Shown: positions 33,790-44,160 of the stretch, piece by piece
Position numbering within the stretch: position 1 is the stretch's first letter
Layout: each line of letters begins with the position of its first letter
NCBI RefSeq assembly: GCF_028372415.1
Contig: NC_092872.1
Span: 519,808,224 to 519,872,223, forward strand
Direction: 5' to 3'
From: Notamacropus eugenii
Taxonomy: Eukaryota; Chordata; Mammalia; Diprotodontia; Macropodidae
DNA length: 64,000 nucleotides
Translations under genes and position numbers: made by a program
Notes under the pieces: model-generated
Database searches by the model: none
The model's input: only the letters and a program-made list of their open reading frames with translations
What the model was told of the DNA's origin: nothing

Positions 33790-33985
33790 ACACTCCTAGG
33801 TGATTAAGGCAGTATAAAGCAGAATGAAGCAATAGAGACAAGATCCAGACTCAAAGGACCTGGGTTGGAATCCTGCTTTTGCAGCTTTACTATCTTTGTG
33901 ACCCCAGGCAATCACATCCCTTTTCTGGGCCTCAGTGCTTTTTGTGATGCCTTCCAGCTCTGAATCTTGTGGCCATGAATCTTTC
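33790..33985 (+). mobile_element. MIR3-like SINE, sense
   Basis: CTCAAAGGACCTGGGTTGGA ATCC, TTTGTGACCCCAGGCAATCA and CTTCCAGCTCTGAATCTTGT are the sense modules. Confidence 0.75.
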
Positions 33986-34589
33986 ACCCCAAAGTCCCCT
34001 CAGCTTCTAGATTACAGCTTGAAAATTGTAGAGTGAACATGGGGTCATTCATCCTCCACTTTCTCCTGCTAGTTTCTCTAGGATCCTGCCAGACGCCATC
34101 AGCAAGATTTGTTTTCTCTAAAAACATACCAAGAAGGGGTGTACGCACCAGCAGAGAAGATCCATCGGAAGGCAAAGCATGTACATTAATTCAACCGTGG
34201 TTTTAATAAAAACAGAACAAGGCAGGCTTGGATTGGTCAATAACATTAATAGTAGACCTTTAGAAAACAGTTGTGGTCTTACAAACTGATCATTAATATT
34301 CCCAAAAAGAGGAATCACTTTCACTTTTCTCATCATAGCCCAATTTCTTTTCTGGATCCAATATATTTTTTTGATCTGAAGGATACTTTTGTATCTAAAC
34401 AAAGAACCTGTTTCTTCCCTCCCCACCAAGAGACTCAAGCTGCCTTCACTTTGCTGGCCATTTTGTGGATGAAGAAGGTTGACAGCAAGGGAGAAGTGAA
34501 TCCCCTAGTGTCACACACTGTACCAGTGGCAGAAGTGGAAGTTGAAATCACTTCTCTTGTTTCTTCTCTTTCCACTCTATTGAGGAGAT

Positions 34590-34800
34590 CATAGATTTAG
34601 AGTTGGAAGGATGTTGGGGGTCTAGTCAAAACACCACTCAATTTATAGAAGAGGAAACTGAGGATCCAGAGAGGTTCAGTGAATTGCTGAGGGTCACACA
34701 GGCAGTCAGTGGCAGCAGGCAGAATCAGGATTTGAACCCAGGTTCTCAGATTTCAAATCCAGGGTTTCTTCCTCTGCACCACACTGATTCCTACTCTGGG
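34590..34800 (-). mobile_element. MIR3/THER1-like SINE, antisense, near full length
   Basis: CATAGATTTAGAGTTGGAAG, GAAGAGGAAACTGAGGATCC, GGGTCACACAGGCAGTCAGT and GGATTTGAACCCAGGTTCTC, ending in TCTGCACCACACTG. Confidence 0.85.
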
Positions 34801-35464
34801 AGTCACCACTAACTAAGCAACAAGAGGCTGCTAAGCCTGCCTCTGGATACAGTTACTGTACCACTTGATGGTGCTACTCTCTCTCTCATCCACAAAGGTT
34901 CAGAAGGGGAATCAGTCGAGACTAGTCTTTCTTCGTGTTCCTGATGAAACACATGTAAAAAGGAAAAATTGCTATATCAAAGACGACAAAATGCTCTTCT
35001 GAATCCGGAGACGTTTCCCAGATGCTAAGAGCTCTGGTTTTTTCCCTTTGCAGAAACAGATTTTGTACTCCTGAACAGAAGTCTCCTCCCCAAGAGATAG
35101 TCTAATGAAGGTTGTTTCCCATTTCTAAAGGGGTTTTACCCAGGGGCCAGAGGATTTCCTTGGTGGTTGGTTACCTTTTCTAAAAACAGCAGGGTCCAAC
35201 AGAGAGATTGTGAACCCAGGAGTTGCAGCTCTTGAATTCTAATCAGAGACATATGAAAAATGTATTCGACTACCATTTGGGAGATCTAGATTTTAGTGTT
35301 TGGCTCCATCAATTATTGGTTAGGTGAAATCCAGAGCTTCAGTTTTGCCATCTTTAAAGTGGTGAAGGAGAGTGGATAATAATGGCCTAGGGTCCTATCT
35401 AGCTTTAACAATGTCTTCTAGTCTACTCTGTTTAGGTACCCCATTCTAATACACCCAATTTCTA

Positions 35465-35665
35465 GGGAAGGGGTTCTTAGCTTTTTTTTTGCAGTTTGGA
35501 CCCCTTTATTGGTCTTATGCTTCTAAGAATAATGCTTTTAAATGCATAAAATAAAATATATAGGATTGCAAAGGAAATCAATTTATATTGAAATAATTAT
35601 GAAAATATTAATCAGGATATTAAAATAAAAGTTCATAGACTCCAGATTAAGAACTTCTGCTCTAT
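35465..35665 (-). mobile_element. DNA-transposon-like repeat copy, both ends present
   Basis: The left end reads GAAGGGGTTCTTAGC and the right end reads CCAGATTAAGAACTTC, imperfect inverted repeats around TTCTTA/TAAGAA. The interior carries TGCTTTTAAATGCATAAAAT and GGAAATCAATTTATATTGAA. Confidence 0.7.
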
Positions 35666-36594
35666 ATTATCAGTGAAGAATCAATGGTATTTCAATTCTT
35701 CATGGATCTTGGTTGGGTACTCCCCCACTGTGGCAGAGCACAACTTCTCTACATTTTAGCAGGTGGTCTCTGGAAGCTGCCAGAGCCATTAACGTTTCAT
35801 TCTTTGGTGGCCAGACCTCTATGCTCATGAAACTCCCTTCATTTACAGAGGCTGGTCCTCAGGCAACAGAGCCATCTATCACCAGACTTACACTCAAGGA
35901 TCCTTGAGTCTTGAGACTTGCCAAAGACTCCATGCCATGAAGAAGGAGACACTGGAAAACCCGAGAGCAGGAAGGAATGAGCTGAAATGAATCAGTCCGC
36001 CAGCCAAACAAAAGAAAGTGATATTCCTAAAAGGGATTTTCACTTTTTTCCTGTACCAGTGACATTTAGTCACTTAGCAGCTGGGCCAGGACAATGATTT
36101 GGGAGTTAAATTCCTTTGTCTTTTCTGGCACTTCTCCTTTGTTCCCAAACCCAGTAGCCAAGATTGAAACAGACACCATCCTTATGAAGTCTGGAGAAGC
36201 TGACTTTCCCATTTGCCTCAGCTACTCAGGACTGGGCAGAAAGAGAAAGGGGACACTGCCAATGCTATAATCTGGGCAGATTCTGCCCCAGGGTGCAACC
36301 AACAGGTGGGAAAGCTTCCTCCTCTTGGAATCCCTTCAACTTCTGCTGCATTACCAGACTTGCGGCTTGTTACCTTCTCTCTACAACCCCCTTCCCTCTT
36401 TAACTCACTGACACCCCTCCCCCCAGCTTCCTTTTCCCTCTCCTAATTTGCAGCCATCCTCACTTCCTCACTCCTCCCAGAGAATCGGTAGCACAATTGC
36501 ATCTGATTGGGGCAGAGTGTTCTTTTCAGAGAATCTTTCCTTATCCTTTCCCTCTGTCCCTTGATGTCTGACTTTTGAGTGGGGGCATGACTTG

Positions 36595-36655
36595 TTGATG
36601 TTTAGCGCTGCGCCTGGCACAGAGTAAATGCTTAATCAATGCTTACTGATGGTCT
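36595..36655 (+). mobile_element. L2 LINE 3' tail
   Basis: AGCGCTGCGCCTGGCACAGA GTAAATGCTTAATCAATGCT is the L2 tail. Confidence 0.8.
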
Positions 36656-36714
36656 TGCTGGCTACTCAGTGCTTAGAGATGACAGCAAGAATGAGATGCT
36701 CTAAACCAGCTGCC

Positions 36715-36900
36715 TAGATCATAGACTGTCAGGACTGGAAGAGACTTCAAAGGTCATCTGATCCAACTACAAAATTTTACTGATGGGGAAACAAAGGCCC
36801 AAGGAGGGGAAGTGGCTTCTCCATATATAGTGGTAGGTCCTGGTCTAGAACTCGGACCTCCTGACTTTTCAGTCCAGTTCCCGCCTCCACCTTCCAACAC
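36715..36900 (-). mobile_element. MIR3/THER1-like SINE
   Basis: ACTGTCAGGACTGGAAGAGA CTTCAAAGGTCATCTGATCC and GATGGGGAAACAAAGGCCCA begin the antisense copy. Confidence 0.8.
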
Positions 36901-37609
36901 TGCTATCAGCACCATCCATACCCATGAGTATGGTCTTGATTTAAATCTCTCTTCCTGGGCCAGTGTGCAGGGAGAAGCTACATGTGGCTCTTGTCTGAAT
37001 TCCAATGGGGGGGTTACATGGCGCTGGTTGTGGGTTGTTGGGCCTTTTTAAAAAAATGTGTTTTTCGTTGTCTATGTTTTAACTTTCAAATAACATTATG
37101 CGGCTTCGATTCTGGGTGGGTGCCCCTAGGGCCCCTTGGCGCTGGGGACGGTTTTTCTTTAAGTTCAGAAAACAAAAACAAATAAGCTTCACGGCACAGC
37201 ACCAATAGCCAATCCGGGCCTTCTAAAGGCGTTTCTTTGGGGCCCATGAAATTCACTCCAAGGAGGGAATCACAAAGTCTCTTCTCTGTCTGCCCATTCA
37301 TAAGGTCCCTGGGTCTCTGGTTTATTCCCATACTCCGCAAAGATCAAGGATTTAATAGGTACCACTGCTGCCTTCACTGACCCTGATGGAAATCTCTCCG
37401 AGACCTTCTGGGAACTTCTGTAGGTGACCACTCGGTGACGATCCTCCCTGCATTTAGTTAGACTAGTGACTACAAGACTGACACGGAGTCTGCTACTCGG
37501 CCTGCAGCCAAAGCCTTCCCAGATGGTTTGAACCTGTTATAGTCTGGTTCTCTGCTGCCACAGCCTATAGGAACTCAAGGTCACCTCCAAAGCCCCAGCA
37601 AGGCATCAG

Positions 37610-37880
37610 AGGAGGGCTTCAGAGGACAATCCCGACCTTCTTTCAAGGCTCAGCTCAACAGATACCTCATCTACAAGGTCACTTGATGTTTCCAAGTACC
37701 AGGGCTTCTTCCTGATATATATATATTTCATACATGTTTATATGTATACACATTTGTTTCCCCCATAAGCCCCTTGGCAGCTAGGGTCTATTGAATCTTT
37801 TTAATTTCTGTGGCCCCTTAGTATCTAGTACAAGGCCTAGCATACAGTAATTAATAAATGCTTCTTGTATGATTGAGTGC
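37610..37880 (+). mobile_element. L2 LINE 3' region
   Basis: CTTCTTTCAAGGCTCAGCTC AACAGATACC, CCATAAGCCCCTTGGCAGCT and CAAGGCCTAGCATACAGTAA TTAATAAATGC follow the L2 order. Confidence 0.8.
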
Positions 37881-37884
37881 TTAT

Positions 37885-38014
37885 TGATGCAGAGGGTATA
37901 GTACTGGATACTTCTGATACTTCCTAGCTGTGTGACCCTGGGCAAAACACTTATCTGATCTGATCTCAGTTTATACATCTGTAAAATGGGGATAAGGGTT
38001 GTGAGGCTCTAGTT

Positions 38015-38060
<46 letters not shown>

Positions 38061-38115
38061 GTAAAAAAGCATTTGGCAAAGGCTTAAGGTGCTCTATTAA
38101 TATTATTATTATTGA
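37885..38115 (+). mobile_element. MIR-class SINE expanded by an internal TA repeat
   Basis: TAGCTGTGTGACCCTGGGCA, TACATCTGTAAAATGGGGAT and TATTAATATTATTATTATTG are the SINE modules. About 42 bases of TA repeat sit between the core and the 3' end. Confidence 0.8.
38017..38059. repeat. TA microsatellite
   Basis: An uninterrupted TA run of about 42 bases. Confidence 0.98.
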
Positions 38116-38310
38116 CAATAATATCAGTAGCTCGCCATTTTCAGAGGCTTTTTAGCTTACAAAATGCTTCTCGTATATTATCTCACTCAATCCTCACACC
38201 TGTTATGTATGTAAAGTATATATTGTTAGGATTATTATCCCCATTTTTCTAGAAGAGGAAATTGTGGTTCCAAGGAATGAAGTGACTTGACCCTGAGAGC
38301 TGCCTGAGAG
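38112..38310 (-). mobile_element. MIR-class SINE, antisense
   Basis: TTACAAAATGCTTCTCGTAT, ATCTCACTCAATCCTCACAC and GGATTATTATCCCCATTTTT CTAGAAGAGG follow the antisense order. It abuts the preceding sense copy through an ATTATTATTATTGACAATAA junction. Confidence 0.8.
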
Positions 38311-38974
38311 CTGGCAGAATTGAAGGCCAGTGTTTTTAACTGTTCATTTCCAAGGTTAAGCTGTTGGTTCAGGCCAGCAGTGGGGTTGGCTTTAATGGTT
38401 AAATATGAGCTTTGCTTTGAGGTCAGAGGTCATGGCAGGGAGGTGCTCTCTAGCGGGGTGGGAACCATTCATTTCGTGCTGTTTCTGGCATTTGCTATGG
38501 TGTCTGTTGAAAATGGGCACCCACTGAGCACCAGGCTCATATGACTTGGCCCCAGAGTGAATGAAGAACCTTTTTTCCTCTCTCATGAGCACAGATAGCT
38601 TTTCCATATTTCTAACTTGTGGTTTACAGGCCAACCAGAAAAGTCACTAACTTCCATACTTTACTGGTCTCAAGGGAAACTTTTCCGTCCAGGGCCAGGC
38701 TTAGGTGTTCCTTAGTTTCCTACCCTCTTGGGTCCAGGAGATACTCTACTAGTTAAAGCTGCTTCCCCCTAATACCCATAGTGAGCAGCTCCCAAGGGAC
38801 CCAACCCAGTTTGGAACCAAGTCCAAACTGACTCCACCCTCTGTTTCTACCCTTTCTTTTTCTTTTAAAAATAAAAAATTTTCCTTTCTCATGTGCATCT
38901 GAAAGTAAACTATAATACTGTGATTACAGATGGTTTTTCCCCCCGCCACTTGCCTAGAAAGGCATAGTACTATA

Positions 38975-39110
38975 GGACCCAGAGCTAGAAAGAACCTCAG
39001 AATGCTCAGCATTATCTGTTCGTTTTAAATATCTGGGAACTACAGCCAAGAGATGAGAAATTAATTACCTGAAGTCAAACAGGTAGGAGATCAAGGGTCT
39101 TTCCCTGGCC
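38975..39110 (-). mobile_element. MIR3/THER1-like SINE, diverged
   Basis: CAGAGCTAGAAAGAACCTCA, a GAACTACAGCCAAGAGATGA block and GTCAAACAGGTAGGAG. Confidence 0.6.
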
Positions 39111-39264
39111 CAAGGGCACTCCCCTTTGACTTTGTTCTCTCAAATTCCTATCCCATTCTCCAGAACGGGAAGGCAGAGAATGTGACAGAAAGAAGACTCA
39201 GCTTGGAGTTAAATCCCAGAGCCCAGCACTCTGTGTATGACTTAGGCAGTTGCTATATCTCTGC

Positions 39265-39445
39265 CCAATGCAGTGGAAAGAGCTGGTTTGTGACTCACTT
39301 TCTTGTTTTGGCTCTGCCCTAAACTGTAGCCCTGGCTAAATCTCTTCCCTTTATTGGGTCTCTGTAACCTCGCTGACAAGATGATGGTGGGGGGATTGGA
39401 TTTACTAATCTCTAAGATCTTCCTCCTCTAGCTCCAGTTCCAAGG
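39265..39445 (+). mobile_element. MIR3-like SINE, sense, diverged
   Basis: AATGCAGTGGAAAGAGCTGG, GGCTAAATCTCTTCCCTTTA and CTAATCTCTAAGATCTTCCT. Confidence 0.55.
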
Positions 39446-39669
39446 ACCTTCTGTACATCAGGTTCCTTTTGGAAAATGGGAGAAATCAGATCTGTCTTTG
39501 CATGCTTGTAGGAAGGATTAAGTGAAATAATGTAGGGGAGAGAGCACTATAAGATGTAAAGCACTAGAGAAGAGAGAAAGGATTACTATGCTAAGTCATC
39601 ACGTCCCCACCACCTTCAACATCCTCATCGTCAGCATTCAGTTCGAACTCCCCACTGGCAAAACTCCCC

Positions 39670-39815
39670 TGCTGCTGATCCAGATTAAAATGCAATGGGG
39701 AAATACTTAACAAAATAAATAAAAATACATTACAGACAATGTTAATGTGTGGTTTTCTAAGTCAACATGCCTCCTGAAGGGATTCATTTCTATTTCAGTT
39801 TGACCCCTATGCTCT
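39670..39815 (-). mobile_element. Dispersed repeat related to 29062-29260
   Basis: ATTAAAATGCAATGGGGAAA TACTTAACAAAATAAATAAA and GTGGTTTTCTAAGTCAACAT match the same element; the end reads TCAGTTTGACCCC. Confidence 0.7.
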
Positions 39816-39989
39816 GTGGCTCAATAACCTCTTCCTCCCTGAAATGTTCCTTACAGTTAATATTCTGTACAAGCTACTTTGGCCCACTCTTATGTTTTAG
39901 CTAAAGGGATCTCAAATAAGGAAACTCATGTTAAATCATTTGGTAAGCCCTACAAATGACATAGCAGAATGCATATAAATTATCATACC

Positions 39990-40250
39990 ATCCATAATGA
40001 TTAGTAGTAACAACAATCACCACATATTTATAAAGCACTTATCAGTTTACTAAGTGCTTTCTTCCCCACAAGCCCCTGAGTGGACAACTGTGAACACTGC
40101 TATTCTGATCTGACAAAGGAGGAAACCGAGATCTGAGCAGTTGTCCAAGATCACAAAGCTAGTGAATACAATGAAGCAGGATTTGAATTCAGGACTTTTG
40201 ACTCCAAGTACAGCACTCTAGCCACTATACTAACCTTAAACTACCTTGCC
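39990..40250 (-). mobile_element. MIR-class SINE, antisense, near full length
   Basis: ATATTTATAAAGCACTTATC, GGAGGAAACCGAGATCTGAG, GATCACAAAGCTAGTGAATA and GATTTGAATTCAGGACTTTT. Confidence 0.85.
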
Positions 40251-40344
40251 ATTTCCCCTACAAACTCTCCTGGTCACTCCTGGGATCTTTGTCTTATCTC
40301 TTCCAACAGACTATGATGGAGCACAGCATTCATTTTTGGTTTTC

Positions 40345-40800
40345 CTGTAACACTGAATACACAAGGAACCCACGTGGAGTAGGGACTTAATAAGTATTTG
40401 TTGAATCCAGCAGTTAATCACACACGCCCTATGCTGCTCACTGTAACGGGAAGGACGCTGGACTTGGGGTCAGAAGAGACCAAGGTTCAAATTCTGTCTT
40501 CAGCATTTATTAGCCGTATGACTACAGATGAATCATTAAAACCCTATAATAACAGCTATAGTGGCAACTGTGTGAATCAAATGAGATGAAAATACTTTTA
40601 AAATACAAAATGCTATGGAAATGAAACCATAAATCTGTCTCTCTCATTTTAACCATCTGATATAATAATTCAGTCATACTACCTCTGGGACCTTGGGCAA
40701 GTCACTCTCTGGGCCTCAGTTTCCTTTTCTGTAAATGAGGACATTAAACCAGATGGCCTCTGACATGCCTTTCAATTCTGGAGCTATGAGCCTATGATCC
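40345..40800 (+). mobile_element. L2 tail followed by two sense SINE fragments
   Basis: An L2 tail (GACTTAATAAGTATTTGTTG, 40385-40405) is followed by a sense SINE (CTTGGGGTCAGAAGAGACCA, 40460) and a MIR3-like piece (ACCTTGGGCAAGTCACTCTC to CTATGATCC, 40680-40800). Confidence 0.75.
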
Positions 40801-40989
40801 CCATTTCCCACAGTCATAAGATTTTGAAACCAAGACCTTTCCTGGGTGTTATCCTTTCTTTATTTCAAAATCCTCTCTTCCTTTCTTCTTTGTCACCCCG
40901 CAACATTTCTCAGGGGTCAGAAACACCATAAGACTAATACTTTAAGTAAGTATTTTTTCTTTTTGTTACTTGCTTCTGGGCTATAGAAC

Positions 40990-41340
40990 ATGCTGTAGAC
41001 AAGAATGAAAACTTGTTTTTAAAAGCTTCCATCCTGGCCCCACAGCTAATTATTTCTGATCTGGGAGGATCTGCACTAATTTAGTTTAATAAACTTATTA
41101 AACAGCAAATTTCAGGAGGAAGAGCCAAGTTGCTATTATTAGATTAGCCAGACTGCCCAGACACTGATGCCTTGCACACCGGAGAGAGCCATTAATGGAA
41201 CGAGGAAGTCCGGGAGATAATCTGGCAAAGTGTGTTTCCAATAAGCCATCCCTGGCTGTCATTAAGTGTCTTCTTGGGGGTCGCTGGCAAAAGTTTCAGG
41301 CCCCCCAAAAGAAGCATCTTTCCCCAAACCAGATGCAGGT
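40990..41340. promoter_or_regulatory. Candidate conserved non-coding element next to an EYA2 exon
   Basis: This repeat-free stretch lies just downstream (in gene direction) of the exon at 41383-41472. It holds several homeodomain-type cores: GCTAATTATT, ACTAATTTAGTTTAATAAAC, GCCATTAATGG and GTCATTAAGTG. The regulatory call is inferred from composition and position only. Confidence 0.35.
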
Positions 41341-41382
41341 GGTTAAATATCCAAATATTGAATAGAAAAAGCAGCTACCAAC

Positions 41383-41472
41383 CTCCAGGTCATTAAAAAA
41401 CAGATGTGTATCTGCAAGGTTGAAGATCATCTCTTCCATCATCAGGCCGATCCTCACAGATGTAGTGGTATC
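41383..41472 (-). CDS. EYA2: EYA2 coding exon, residues about 297-326 (EYA domain)
   Basis: This 90-base exon encodes 30 residues starting [15 protein letters not shown] and ending FFNDLE. That is the segment that follows the nucleophile motif in the EYA domain, the helical part of the HAD-type phosphatase fold that also docks SIX proteins. On the minus strand the acceptor is a good pyrimidine tract ending TCTAACAG, and the donor is GAG followed by GTTGGT, which departs from consensus at +3. Both ends are phase 0, so it begins and ends on whole codons. It is the most upstream EYA2 exon visible; the next exon 5' should carry the catalytic WDLDET motif and is not in the window. EYA2 is chosen over EYA1, EYA3 and EYA4 because the residues match remembered EYA2 here and in the C-terminal exons. 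Confidence 0.96.
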
Positions 41473-41834
41473 CTGTTAGACAGAAGAGGAGGAGAAAAAC
41501 ACACACATACACAAATGGAGTCTTCAGTGATCTGAATCTTTGCCTCTCCCCCCGCTGCCTTCTGAAAGCTCATTTGCGGTCTCTCCTAATCTGCACGGTT
41601 CAAGCACAGCCTAAACCTGCTTTCTGTTAGGATTAGGGTGATAATATTGTACAAGTTCCAGTATCTCAGTCCTCTTCCACCCTTTCTTTTTCACCCTCTT
41701 TGGTGTCTACATTTCCCCAGGAATGTCCTTGGCTTCTCAGTTGCTCCCAGGAATGAAGCCGTCAAAGAATTTTCCAGAAAAGAAAGCCCTGTTAACCAAA
41801 CTGCTCCACGACCTCCTGTCCTTCCTTTTATCTT

Positions 41835-42000
41835 AGGATCAGAGGATCATAAATTTGGAGATGGAAGGGGAGGAGTTCAACCTCCCCATTTTTGTAGATG
41901 AGGGAACTGAGGCTTGAAAGAAGGGATGACCAGCTAGTGTCTGAGGCAGAATCTGAATGCAGGTTTTCCTGATTCGAAGTCCAAGCTCATTCATCCTGGG
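41835..42000 (-). mobile_element. MIR3/THER1-like SINE
   Basis: AGGATCATAAATTTGGAGAT GGAAGGGG, TTTGTAGATGAGGGAACTGA GGC and GCAGGTTTTCCTGATTCG. Confidence 0.8.
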
Positions 42001-42039
42001 ACCTAGCTTGGTCAATTTTACTCAACTCAATAAGGACTT

Positions 42040-42300
42040 AGGATGTGAAAAGCACTGTGTGAGGCTCTGGATGATATAAAGGCAAGACAAAACAAAACAA
42101 AAAGTCCTTGCCCTGAAGGAGTTGACATTTTACTTAGGAGATGCGACATGTACACACATAAGAAGATGCAAGATAATTAGCGGAAGAAGAACGGGGATCA
42201 CTGGGGAGTGGGGTGGGGGATATCCTGAATAGGAGATGTACAAACTGAGCTGAATCTCAAGGAAGTCAGGTGAAATGGGAGGCAGCGATATCGGTATTCC
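42040..42300. mobile_element. Ancient dispersed repeat, longest copy
   Basis: GAAAAGCACTGTGTGAGGCT CTGGATGATATAAAGGCAAG, TCCTTGCCCTGAAGGAGTTG and TACTTAGGAGATGCGACATG match the module set of 1710-1850. Confidence 0.6.
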
Positions 42301-42669
42301 AACTGTATCATCTCCTTACAGTGGTCTCTCCCCAATTCTCCCCCTCTATCCCTAGGCTCTGGTTTTTTCCCTCTTCAAATACATACATAAACTTGATTTA
42401 ACACACTCAGGCTGCAAAGAAGCATCTCCAGAGGATACCCATTAAAACAAAAGATCTCATGCAGACAAATACAGGTAGGGCTTTGCATTCATCCTGCCTC
42501 CTTCTAGTCCAGAAGCTGTGGTGATGGTTGGGGGAGGGGGGGCCTGAAGGGAGAGAGGTTTTTTATTTTTGTTTTAAACTGAGAAAAGAAGAAAAAAAAA
42601 TTTTTAGGCCATAGAGAAGTATCATTTTGTAATCGAGGGAAAGGTCTGAGGGCATTTTAATGAATATAG

Positions 42670-42870
42670 TCGAGAAATTCTGAACCTGGGACCTACGAAT
42701 TTCTTAAAAGTAAGTTTTAAAGAATTTTGGAATATAATTGCTTTTCCTAGTAATCTTACATGTTTTACTCTGTGTGTTTAAAAACATGATTCTGAGAAGG
42801 GCCCTATAGGCTTTACCAGACCCCCAAAGGGGTCCCTGACAAAAAAGATCAAGACATTCTGCATCAGAGA
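42670..42870 (+). mobile_element. DNA-transposon-like repeat copy
   Basis: CTGAACCTGGGACCTACGAA opens it, TTAAAAACATGATTCTGAGA AGGGCCC and CAGACCCCCAAAGGGGTCCC lie inside, and AAAAAAGATCAAGAC closes it. It is the best sense copy of the family in this window. Confidence 0.7.
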
Positions 42871-43079
42871 GAGCCAAACCAATTATCCTTTCAAGTACAA
42901 TTTCTTTTGGGTGAGTGCATGGACTTGTAAACACGCCCCATTCCCTAAGCCACCACAACACTTTCTGTGTGTTTTTTAGCCCAGGATTTGTTGCCAAAAG
43001 GGGCAGAGGAAAACCTAACACAGCACGATGGAAACCATGCCTCAGTATGGATCCAAAGATTTGGATTTGGGGCTCTGAT

Positions 43080-43240
43080 ATTCACAGGCAGCATGGATTT
43101 GGGCTGCTTACTTCCTCTACAAGCCTCAATTCCCTTGTTCTGCAAAACAGAGATAATAATGCCTTGAACTTCCTACTTTTCAGGGTTGTCGTGAGGACAG
43201 TACACTGAAAAGAATAAAACATTAGAGAAACATGAATTCT
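43080..43240 (+). mobile_element. MIR-class SINE fragment, sense
   Basis: CAAGCCTCAATTCCCTTGTT, GAGATAATAATGCCTTGAAC and TTCAGGGTTGTCGTGAGGAC. Confidence 0.7.
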
Positions 43241-43299
43241 TATGAGATGGTGATGACAAAAAAGTCAAGGAATCAGAAGGATTTTATCTAGGAATAAAA

Positions 43300-43556
43300 G
43301 TAAACTCTCGGGGCAGGTCCTGGAGTCAGTCAAGAAGACTTATCTCTGTGAGTTCCAATCTGGCCTTAGACACTTATTGGTATGTGACCCAGGGTAAGTC
43401 ACTTCACCATGATTGCCTCAGTTTTTTCATCTGTAAAATGAGCTGGAGAAGAAAATGGCAAACCACCTCCCCAATCTCTGCCAAGAAAACCCCAAATGGA
43501 GTCATGAAGAGTCAGACACAGCTGAAAAATGACCACACAACAACAACAAAAGTAAA
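43300..43556 (+). mobile_element. tRNA-derived marsupial SINE with RTE-like tail, full length
   Basis: GTCCTGGAGTCAGTCAAGAA, TGTGACCCAGGGTAAGTCAC, ATGAGCTGGAGAAGAAAATG GCAAACC and the tail AAGAGTCAGACACAGCTGAA ending in CAACAACAAC. It is the best diagnostic copy for a marsupial source. Confidence 0.9.
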
Positions 43557-43629
43557 TCCAGTTTAAGTCATGCACTCAGTCCCTACACCCAATCCAGTCT
43601 TCCAGACCTGCTTCATTTCCAGTTCTGCA

Positions 43630-43990
43630 CTGATCACTGATGCTATGAACAACAACAGATTACCGAGTGAATTCCTCATAACAGCCCTATGAGGTAAGGC
43701 AGAGTGGGTATTATTATCCTCGTTTTCTAGATGAGGAGCTAAGACTCAGGAGTTAAGTGACCTTCTGACTTTTATATAGAGCATCATGGGGGTCACACAA
43801 CTTTAGATCTTAGGGACGCTTCTAAGGAAGGGGCCTTAGAAGTCACTGAGTCTATTTTACAGATGAGAAAAATGAGGCAGTGAAAAATTAAGTGGCTTGT
43901 CTGGGGTCACACAGTTGGTAGCTATCTGAGGCAGGATCGGAACCTAAATTTTCATGACTCCATGTCCACTACATCATTGAGTGGTTTTTC
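43630..43990 (-). mobile_element. Two MIR-class SINEs in tandem, antisense
   Basis: The first (43650-43770) has CCTATGAGGTAAGGCAGAGT and TCTAGATGAGGAGCTAAGAC. The second (43800-43990) has CTATTTTACAGATGAGAAAA, GTCTGGGGTCACACAGTTGG and GACTCCATGTCCACTACATC. Confidence 0.8.
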
Positions 43991-44059
43991 CACTCCATGA
44001 TATGGACTTGGAGGCGTTGCAGGTCCTAAATTAATAAATCTAGATCTAGCATTAAGCAG

Positions 44060-44160
44060 CCATTGATTAAGTGTTAAGTATATTGCCAGAAATAGTACTA
44101 AGGATTCAAAGACAAACATGGAATGCTCCCCTTCCTTAAGAAGCTCATATTCCATTAATG
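44060..44160. mobile_element. Ancient dispersed repeat fragment
   Basis: CATTGATTAAGTGTTAAGTA, GATTCAAAGACAAACATGGA and CTTCCTTAAGAAGCTCATAT match the module at 1710-1850. Confidence 0.55.

Larger units (their letters stand above)
24437..41382 (-). other. EYA2: EYA2 intron (16.9 kb)
   Basis: This is the largest complete intron in the window. It is bounded by a weak-looking GTTGGT donor and a strong TTTCTCAG acceptor. Beyond the listed repeats, long stretches such as 24560-25070, 27340-28440, 32270-33000, 35670-36590 and 37000-37600 show no repeat I can name. No additional coding exon was recognised on either strand. Confidence 0.9.
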
